DNA of 36,287 nt from Treponema sp. (lineage in GTDB: Bacteria > Spirochaetota > Spirochaetia > Treponematales > Breznakiellaceae), in assembly GCA_031286095.1 (NCBI GenBank), contig JAITUY010000217.1, forward strand, positions 1-36,287, in the 5' to 3' direction. Below the pieces are notes generated by a model that was given only the letters and a program-made list of their open reading frames with translations, did not search any database and had not been told where the DNA came from. The position numbers and the translations under genes were made by a program. Shown here in pieces: positions 31,224 to 36,287 of this stretch (position 1 is the stretch's first letter; each line of letters opens with the position of its first letter).

Positions 31224-32495
31224 TTAACCTTTGTACTTTTTGAAAACAATTACGCCGTTATGTCCGCCGAAGCCCAGCGAACCGGAAGCGGCGGCGTTGA
31301 TTTCGCCGTACTGAACTTTGTTCGGCACATAATCAAGATCACATTCAGGATCAGGATTGTCCAAGTTGATAGTCGGAGGGAAAAAGCCTTCGTTGATTGC
31401 GAGAATACAGGCGATGGCTTCCAGTCCGCCGCCGCCGGCGACACAATGACCGTGCATGCTCTTGGTACTGGAAACTTTTAGCTTGTACGCGTGATCGCCG
31501 AAAGCGAGTTTAAGCATCTTTGTTTCGGTAGGATCGTTTATTTCGGTAGAAGTGCCGTGCGCGTTGTAATACTGTATGTCCTCAGGTTTTAAATCCGCAT
31601 CCGCTATCGCTTTTTTTACAGCAGTCGAACCGCCCATGCCCGTTGGGTCTGGGGAAGTAATATGGTACGCGTCCGCGCTTGCTCCGTATCCGGCGAACTC
31701 GGCGTATATTTTCGCGCCGCGTTTTTTCGCGCTTTCTTCGCTTTCAAGAATTAAAATGCCGGAACCTTCTCCCATTACAAACCCGTCGCGGTCGGCGTCG
31801 AAAGGACGGGACGCTTTTGTCGGTTCGTTACAACGTTTTGTGGAGAGCGCTTTTAGCATCTGGAAACCGCCGATGGCAAAAGGAACAATAGTCGCCTCCG
31901 TGCCGCCTGAAATAATTATATCACAGCGGCCGGAGCGGATAAGATCGAGCGCTTGCCCCATAGCGTCAGTACCGGCGGCGCAGGCGGTAACCTGCGTATA
32001 GGCCGGTCCCTTTGTGCCGTACATCATTGAGATATTTCCAGCGGCCTCGTTGGGAATCATCATCGGCACTGTAAGCGGCAACATTCGTTTCGGACCGTCG
32101 TTAAAAAGCTTTTTGTGAGATTCGCCAACAACTTCAAACCCGCCGATACCGTTTCCAAGAACAATACCGATAATATTCGGATCGCAGTTTACAGTTCTTT
32201 TGCCTTCGGCGTCAGGCGCGCCAAGGAGCTTGGCGTCTTCTAAAGCCTGAGACGCCGCCGCTACAGCGAATTGGGTAAAGCGGCACATTTTGCGCGCTTC
32301 TTTTTTATCCATATACAAAGAAGGATCAAAATCTTTTACCTCGCCCGCGATTGTTACATCATAGCCGGTAGTGTCAAAAGAGGTGATAGGACCGATTCCG
32401 CTTTTTCCCGCTTTAAGACTTGCGCCAAATTCCTCAACGGATTTACCAATGCATGAAATTGCGCCCATTCCGGTTACAACAACTTTCTTTTTCAT
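31224..32495 (-). CDS. fabF: 3-oxoacyl-ACP synthase II
   Basis: It condenses malonyl-ACP with the growing acyl-ACP. The protein is 423 aa. The KAS triad is visible: Cys in VTACAAGTDAMG, His in YYNAHGTSTEIND and His in STKSMHGHCVAGGG. The usual TGH around the second His is HGH and the Gly-rich loop is CVAGGG rather than LLGAAG, a family variant. AGGAG before ATG 32495. Confidence 0.97.
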   Translation of the reverse strand: MKKKVVVTGMGAISCIGKSVEEFGASLKAGKSGIGPITSFDTTGYDVTIAGEVKDFDPSLYMDKKEARKMCRFTQFAVAAASQALEDAKLLGAPDAEGKRTVNCDPNIIGIVLGNGIGGFEVVGESHKKLFNDGPKRMLPLTVPMMIPNEAAGNISMMYGTKGPAYTQVTACAAGTDAMGQALDLIRSGRCDIIISGGTEATIVPFAIGGFQMLKALSTKRCNEPTKASRPFDADRDGFVMGEGSGILILESEESAKKRGAKIYAEFAGYGASADAYHITSPDPTGMGGSTAVKKAIADADLKPEDIQYYNAHGTSTEINDPTETKMLKLAFGDHAYKLKVSSTKSMHGHCVAGGGGLEAIACILAINEGFFPPTINLDNPDPECDLDYVPNKVQYGEINAAASGSLGFGGHNGVIVFKKYKG

Positions 32496-32504
32496 TTTCT
32501 TCTC

Positions 32505-33239
32505 CTAAAAATACATTCCGCCATCTACGGGCAATACTTGCCCGGTAATATATGAAGAATCGTCGGACGCGAAAAAGAGCGCCGCCCGCGCGACATCTTC
32601 CTGTTTTCCCGTCCTCTTCATGGGGATAACCTCGGTCATTTTCTTTCTTGCTTCTTCCGGGACAGCCGCCGTCATGTCGGATTCGATATAGCCGGGCGCT
32701 AGGGCGTTTACGCGCACTCCTCGGCTTGCCACTTCGTTGGCAAGACTCTTTGTTACGCCGATTAAACCCGCCTTGCTTGCGGAATAATTTGCCTGCCCGC
32801 CGTTGCCGTGGATACCGACGACGCTCGCCATGTTGATAATTGATCCTGTACGTTTGCGGATCATATCCCTTGCCACGGTGCGGGCGACAAAGAACGCCGC
32901 GGAAAGGTTAATATCAAGAACCTTCTGCCATTCTTCCAAAGACATTCTGAAAGAAAGATTGTCCTTTGTGATTCCAGCATTGTTGACAAGTATGTCAAAA
33001 CCATCGGCTTCCTTTACGGCGCTTTCGATTACACCGTCGATTTCCGCCGTCTTGGAAAGATCAAGTTGAACCCAGTGGAGTTTCCCTTTTGCCGCCGAAA
33101 CCCTGTCGGAAAGGTCTTCCGGCGTTTTATAATCCAGACCCCAAACTTCCGCTCCTTCCGCGATAAATAAATCGGTTATTGTTTTTCCGATTCCTCTTAG
33201 CGCTCCGGTAATAAGCGCCTTTTTATTTTCAAGCCTCAT
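32505..33239 (-). CDS. fabG: 3-oxoacyl-ACP reductase FabG
   Basis: This NADPH-dependent SDR reduces the 3-keto group. It is 244 aa from ATG 33239, fixed by GGAGG five to nine bases upstream; the ATG at 33257 in the track lies in a hairpin. ITGALRGIGKTI is the cofactor loop, LVNNAGI follows, and YSASKAGLIG holds the Tyr-x3-Lys pair, with Ser in NMASVVG. It ends VLPVDGGMYF, typical of FabG. Confidence 0.96.
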   Translation of the reverse strand: MRLENKKALITGALRGIGKTITDLFIAEGAEVWGLDYKTPEDLSDRVSAAKGKLHWVQLDLSKTAEIDGVIESAVKEADGFDILVNNAGITKDNLSFRMSLEEWQKVLDINLSAAFFVARTVARDMIRKRTGSIINMASVVGIHGNGGQANYSASKAGLIGVTKSLANEVASRGVRVNALAPGYIESDMTAAVPEEARKKMTEVIPMKRTGKQEDVARAALFFASDDSSYITGQVLPVDGGMYF

Positions 33240-33256
33240 GCTTCCTCCAATTACCA

Positions 33257-33273
33257 TCTGCCTTTTAGGCAGA
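33257..33273 (-). other. Hairpin just upstream of the fabG ribosome-binding site
   Basis: TCTGCC, a 5-nt loop and GGCAGA make a perfect 6-bp stem in the 82-bp gap between fabD and fabG, by far the largest gap in the operon. It ends about 9 nt before GGAGG. No U-run follows, so it is more likely an mRNA-processing or stability element than a terminator. Confidence 0.45.
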
Positions 33274-33321
33274 CTTCAAAAATGCTCTTTATAAAGAAAT
33301 TGTACAACTCTATTCTACATA

Positions 33322-34287
33322 TTAACTGCCTATTTTTCCAGTATCTTCAACAGTACCCGCAAGGTAGCAGGGTATTTCCCCTACTGTCACCGAATCGCGC
33401 CAAAGCCCCTGAAGAACCTTGCCAGGCCCTACTTCAAGACAGGCTGACGCGCCAATTTCCGCGATAGAGGCTTCTTCCTCTACCCAGCGGACGGGGCTTG
33501 TAATTTGCTGTAGGGCGAGTTTTTTCGCCTCTGCGCCGGAAGAAACTTTTTTTCCAGTAACGTTTGAAAAAAGCGCCACAGTAGGATCGTTGAATGTTAT
33601 GGTTTCAAGTACCGGCGCAAAGATTTCCGCTGACTGCGCCATAAGCGGCGAATGGAAGGGACCTGCCACTTGCAGGCGTATAACCCTTTTCGCGCCCGCT
33701 GATTTAAAACGTGTTTCCGCTTCGGTTAAGGCAGACGCCGTTCCGCTGACTACCAGCTGTTTCGGCGAATTGATATTTGCCGCGTAAAGGTCTTTTAATC
33801 CTTCCGCGCTCCATTTTGCGATTAGTTCTTCAACCTCTTTGGGGGCAAGCCCTACGACAGCGGACATACCCGGCGCGGCTGTAGCGTCCCCGCCGCACTC
33901 TTCGCGCAGACGGTCAGAATTTTTTTGCATTGCTTCGCCTCTGGCTTTTATCAGGCGGAAGCAGTCGGCGGCTGTAATTACGCCGCTTAAAACAAGCGCA
34001 GAATATTCGCCCAGACTGAATCCGGCGCACGCGGCGGGACTGTACCCCTGTTCGCCCAAGTATGCCGCCGCAGAAAGATTAGCGAGGGTGATCGCCGGCT
34101 GGGAAACATCGGTGCGTTTTAACGTGTCCGCATCTGACGCAAGAAGAGCCTTCATGTCCTTTCCGTTGATTTCATCTGCCGTATCAAACAATGCTTTTAC
34201 AGCGGAGGAAGAAAGAAAATCGTGCGCCATGCCGGAATATTGCGCCCCCTGACCTGGAAACAAGTAAACTACATTTTTTTTATCCAT
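33322..34287 (-). CDS. fabD: Malonyl-CoA--ACP transacylase
   Basis: It loads malonyl onto ACP. The protein is 321 aa. LFPGQGAQYSGM is the oxyanion Gln region, CAGFSLGEYSALV contains the catalytic Ser in GFSLG where GHSLG is commonest, KARGEAM has the carboxylate-binding Arg and VAGPFHSPLM the catalytic His. AGGAG precedes ATG 34287. It follows fabH after 10 bp. Confidence 0.96.
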   Translation of the reverse strand: MDKKNVVYLFPGQGAQYSGMAHDFLSSSAVKALFDTADEINGKDMKALLASDADTLKRTDVSQPAITLANLSAAAYLGEQGYSPAACAGFSLGEYSALVLSGVITAADCFRLIKARGEAMQKNSDRLREECGGDATAAPGMSAVVGLAPKEVEELIAKWSAEGLKDLYAANINSPKQLVVSGTASALTEAETRFKSAGAKRVIRLQVAGPFHSPLMAQSAEIFAPVLETITFNDPTVALFSNVTGKKVSSGAEAKKLALQQITSPVRWVEEEASIAEIGASACLEVGPGKVLQGLWRDSVTVGEIPCYLAGTVEDTGKIGS

Positions 34288-34297
34288 TTTTATACTC

Positions 34298-35329
34298 CTA
34301 CCAAATTATTATATTTCCTCCGTAGGTAAGACCTCCGCCAAAACCTACGGTTAAGATTAAATCGCCTTTTTTCAACAGACCTTTTCTGTTCATTTCATCT
34401 AACGCGATTGGAATTGACGCCGAAGACGTGTTGGCGTATTCCTCTATGTTAAGATAAAACTTTTCAAGCGGTATACGCAGGCGTTTTGCCGCCGCCTGAA
34501 CAATCCGCGCGTTAGCCTGATGAGGAACAATCCGCGCAATTTCATCAATGTTGATTCCGCCCTCTTTTATAAGAGCGTTTATTGTGTCTGTTACCGCTTT
34601 TACGGCAAAGTTATATACCTCTTGTCCGTTCATCTCGATAACGATTGATTTTTCCAAAGTTTCCCCCGCTTTAAACGGGTTGCGCGTTCCCCCTCTTCGT
34701 TCAATCAGGCTCTCATAACCGGAACCGTCCGCGAACAAAAGTGTCTGCAAAAGACCGCTTTTACTGTTGTCAGTTTTTTCAAGCACCACCGCGCCTGCGC
34801 CATCCCCGAACAGAACGCAGGTTCCCCTGTCATTCCAGTCCGCCATTTTGGTTAAAATTTCCGAACCCAATACCAAAGCGCGTTTTCGTTTTGAACTGAC
34901 GCTTAAAAGCCCCGCGGCAGTTTCCAGCCCGTAAACAAACCCGGTGCATGCCGCTGAAATGTCCATGGCGGCGGCGTTTACCGCCCCAATTTTATGCTGA
35001 ACAACGCAGGCGGTAGAAGGTGTCCCAAAATAATCCGCCGTAACCGTCGCAATAACGATAAGGTCTATACTGAGCGCCGTTTGAGCCGCGGCTCTGTCTC
35101 TTTCCGCGGAATCCTGTCCGGTGTAGCCCGCTACCATGGCAAGGGCGTTTTTTGCCGCCTCTGCCGCAAGATCGCTACAAGCGGTGTTTTCGTCCGCGAT
35201 ATAGCGGCTGGCAATCCCTGTATGAGACCTTATCCACTCATCGCTGGTGTCGATACGAGTTGCCAAATCGTCGTTGGTAACCCTTTTCTGCGGTATTGCC
35301 TTCCCTGTTCCAATAATTTCAATTGCCAT
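34298..35329 (-). CDS. fabH: 3-oxoacyl-ACP synthase III
   Basis: It starts fatty-acid synthesis by condensing acetyl-CoA (or a branched acyl-CoA) with malonyl-ACP. The protein is 343 aa. ISAACTGFVYGLE holds the catalytic Cys, IVPHQANARI the His, and EEYANTSSASIPIAL the Asn. An insert around residues 65-85 (AGYTGQDSAERDRAAAQTAL) makes it about 20 residues longer than E. coli FabH. It is the first gene of the operon. ATG 35329 lies 9 nt past a strong palindrome, with only AAAGAAA as a weak ribosome-binding site. Confidence 0.97.
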   Translation of the reverse strand: MAIEIIGTGKAIPQKRVTNDDLATRIDTSDEWIRSHTGIASRYIADENTACSDLAAEAAKNALAMVAGYTGQDSAERDRAAAQTALSIDLIVIATVTADYFGTPSTACVVQHKIGAVNAAAMDISAACTGFVYGLETAAGLLSVSSKRKRALVLGSEILTKMADWNDRGTCVLFGDGAGAVVLEKTDNSKSGLLQTLLFADGSGYESLIERRGGTRNPFKAGETLEKSIVIEMNGQEVYNFAVKAVTDTINALIKEGGINIDEIARIVPHQANARIVQAAAKRLRIPLEKFYLNIEEYANTSSASIPIALDEMNRKGLLKKGDLILTVGFGGGLTYGGNIIIW

Positions 35330-35338
35330 TTTCTTTAT

Positions 35339-35365
35339 TATGACAAAATTTGAATATTTGTCATA
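35339..35365. promoter_or_regulatory. Palindromic operator at the start of the fab operon
   Basis: TATGACAAA (35339-35347), a 9-bp AT spacer and TTTGTCATA (35357-35365): perfect 9-bp arms. It covers the predicted transcription start (about 35364) and the whole leader up to 9 nt before fabH. It does not match the FapR, FabT, FabR or FadR sites I know. The same sequence could form a 5' RNA stem. Confidence 0.7.
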
Positions 35366-35370
35366 CTCCT

Positions 35371-35399
35371 ATTATTTAGATTTTTTTCTCTATTGTCAA
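35371..35399 (-). promoter_or_regulatory. Fab operon promoter
   Basis: On the minus strand a perfect TTGACA (35394-35399), a 17-bp spacer and AATAAT (35371-35376; 5/6). The start would be near 35364, inside the first arm of the palindrome. Confidence 0.7.
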
Positions 35400-35424
35400 G
35401 TTATTTTTTGACCCAAAAAAGGGC

Positions 35425-35448
35425 TTTTGGTTGCGAATTTAACCAAAA
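35425..35448. terminator. 8-bp AT-rich hairpin upstream of the fab promoter
   Basis: TTTTGGTT (35425-35432), 8-nt loop, AACCAAAA (35441-35448). It could end transcription coming from the right before the fab promoter, but GC content is low. A smaller CCC-AAAAAA-GGG lies next to it at about 35412-35423. Confidence 0.35.
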
Positions 35449-35620
35449 TATACGCTTGAAGTTATTAGGAACGTACAAATTAGCATTATTTTATGAAAAA
35501 GATGACAGTTCGCAAGCTCTACTGTGATTCGTGCCATGACAGTGAGTGATTAGGTTATCCAAAAAGAATTTTTTACCATAAAGCACCGCAAAGGTGATGT
35601 CCGAAAAGCTTGAAAAACTT
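35449..35620. other. Spacer without a recognised gene
   Basis: No coding frame or RNA gene was recognised here. It contains small palindromes such as AGCTTGAAAAACTTG near 35608, similar to hairpins at 27229-27251, and otherwise leads into the hairpin-module repeat. Confidence 0.4.
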
Positions 35621-35639
35621 GTTCGTACACCGTTCTGGC

Positions 35640-35872
35640 TGTTTACGATGGTTTTTTGCGCCCGATAAGGAAAAATGCGAAGCATTTTTAAGGGCGCAAA
35701 AAACTGTGCTGGAGCAAAACACCACAAAGGCACTTGCGCCGACTGGTGTTTTGCGGAAGCCGAGCCGCCGACAGGCGGCGAAGCGTAAACAGTCCTGTTG
35801 AGGTTGCAGAAAAACAGAGTTTCTAAAAAAACGATTTCAAAATATGCCAAAAATTAGCCCCAAAATGCAAAT
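35640..35872 (-). repeat. Hairpin-module intergenic repeat, copy C
   Basis: Read on the minus strand, about 80 bp matching copy B lead into AACAGGACTGTT (35788-35799). Then come GCCGCC-TGTC-GGCGGC, arms CAAAACACCA/TGGTGTTTTG, and a long stem TTTTTTGCGCCC (35651-35662) / GGGCGCAAAAAA (35692-35703) around AAAAATGC-GAA-GCATTTTT. The order and spacing copy those of element A although the stem sequences differ. The outer end stops where the MITE-like element begins (35874). Confidence 0.75.
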
Positions 35873-35873
35873 T

Positions 35874-36037
35874 AGAGCCTATCCTGTTTTTTGTGTAAAT
35901 GAAAATCTCGATTTTTTTCCCATTACCATTTACACAAAATTTATGATAAGTCTAGTAGGAAAACTGCTGGAAATTTGATATTTCAAAAAGTAAAGAAAAA
36001 TGGAAAATCTATTTACACAAAAAACAGGATAGGCTCT
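35874..36037. mobile_element. 164-bp MITE-like element with 27-bp perfect inverted ends
   Basis: The ends AGAGCCTATCCTGTTTTTTG (first 20 of 27, 35874-35900) and their exact inverse at 36011-36037 enclose 110 bp with no ORF. A third copy of ATTTACACAAAA lies inside at 35928-35939. TTTACACAAA ends recall IS256-family elements, from memory only. No clear target duplication was found. The right arm encodes the last codons of a truncated gene. Confidence 0.75.
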
Positions 36038-36287
36038 TATTTTCTATTACTATAATTTTTAATATTTTACTATTTTCCCATTTCGTAAATATTTTATCAT
36101 CTTTTATTGGTTCTACCCAATCATATGATAATTCAATTTTTTGCCTTTCAAATATTTTTATATCTTTTACTTTAATTTCATTTCCATTTAATCTATATTC
36201 ATAAACTCCAAAATTTTCAAATGCCTTTATATCTGGTTCTTGATATTTTTTCTTATCCTCAATAATATAAAATTCACCTATATAATT
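36009..36287 (-). CDS. AT-rich gene cut by the window edge, ended by the MITE
   Basis: Not in the ORF track because no start lies in the window. From 36287 down, the frame is open for 92 codons: NYIGEFYIIEDKKKYQEPDI, later FERQKIELSYDWVEPIKDD and KWENSKILKIIVIENK, then SLSCFLCK and TAG at 36009-36011. The last eight residues are read from the inverted end of the MITE-like element, so the native C-terminus is probably lost or replaced. Charged, soluble and AT-rich like the methyltransferase gene. I do not recognise the family. Confidence 0.65.
   Translation of the reverse strand, partial: NYIGEFYIIEDKKKYQEPDIKAFENFGVYEYRLNGNEIKVKDIKIFERQKIELSYDWVEPIKDDKIFTKWENSKILKIIVIENKSLSCFLCK

Noticed and set aside
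31576-32001. 141-aa plus-strand ORF antisense to fabF
   Set aside because: Shadow of a strongly conserved gene, with no start signal.
35365-35370. AGGAG as the fabH ribosome-binding site, brought near by the hairpin
   Set aside because: The predicted transcript start is at about 35364, just downstream of AGGAG, so it should not be in the mRNA unless transcription begins further upstream.
962-35872. Copies B and C as the ends of one 35-kb mobile island
   Set aside because: They are inverted and similar, but nearly everything between them is core chromosomal genes, and a third copy lies outside. A dispersed repeat family explains this better.

Overview
The window looks like chromosome of a Treponema-type spirochaete. 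This is an inference from gene content. It carries an rpmH-rnpA-yidD-yidC-jag cluster, a FabV/TER-type enoyl reductase at the end of a fatty-acid operon, a long-form serine hydroxymethyltransferase, many c-di-GMP and cyclic-nucleotide proteins, and exported proteins of a spirochaetal style. Most genes have moderate GC. Three short stretches are strikingly AT-rich and look acquired: the left end, about 26.5-27.2 kb, and the right end.

Layout. 1-1130: AT-rich flank with a C-terminal gene fragment, a chimeric acetyltransferase-like ORF behind a near-consensus promoter, and two copies of a hairpin-module repeat. 1134-6023: aat divergent from rpmH-rnpA-yidD-yidC-jag plus an exported protein (ribosome, RNase P, membrane insertion). 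6120-8566: a DHH phosphoesterase and an HD-domain protein. 8555-16992 (minus): one tightly packed transcription unit reading HD-GYP, yraN, a 56-aa ORF, a Cys-rich protein, a GGDEF cyclase, MTA/SAH nucleosidase, a large exported metallopeptidase/propeller/barrel protein and glyA. 17135-19844: uvrB divergent from a KDPG-aldolase homologue, with overlapping -35 boxes. 19845-22455: repeat-rich spacer, comM, and a brnTA toxin-antitoxin pair with a multi-box operator. 22452-26372: PHP phosphoesterase (minus), then an amidohydrolase, a CNB-TPR protein and a Crp-type regulator. 26373-27295: terminator, repeats and an AT-rich methyltransferase with an integron attC-like half site upstream. 27296-29569: Na/Pi cotransporter divergent from a YfcE-type phosphodiesterase. 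29576-35329 (minus): fabH-fabD-fabG-fabF-fabZ-fabV. 35330-36287: fab promoter and palindromic operator, a third hairpin-module repeat, a MITE-like element and a gene cut by the window end.

How the genes work together. The fab operon holds every enzyme needed for type II fatty-acid initiation and elongation except ACP and the acetyl-CoA carboxylase. Its promoter is followed at once by a perfect 9-9-9 palindrome, which suggests a dedicated repressor. The 17-8.5 kb unit pairs enzymes that make (GGEEF with I-site) and degrade (HD-GYP) c-di-GMP with housekeeping and envelope genes. Several promoters (HD protein, uvrB, aldolase) lie so close to the start codon that transcripts should be leaderless or nearly so.

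All calls are by eye from sequence. No database search, folding or alignment program was run.
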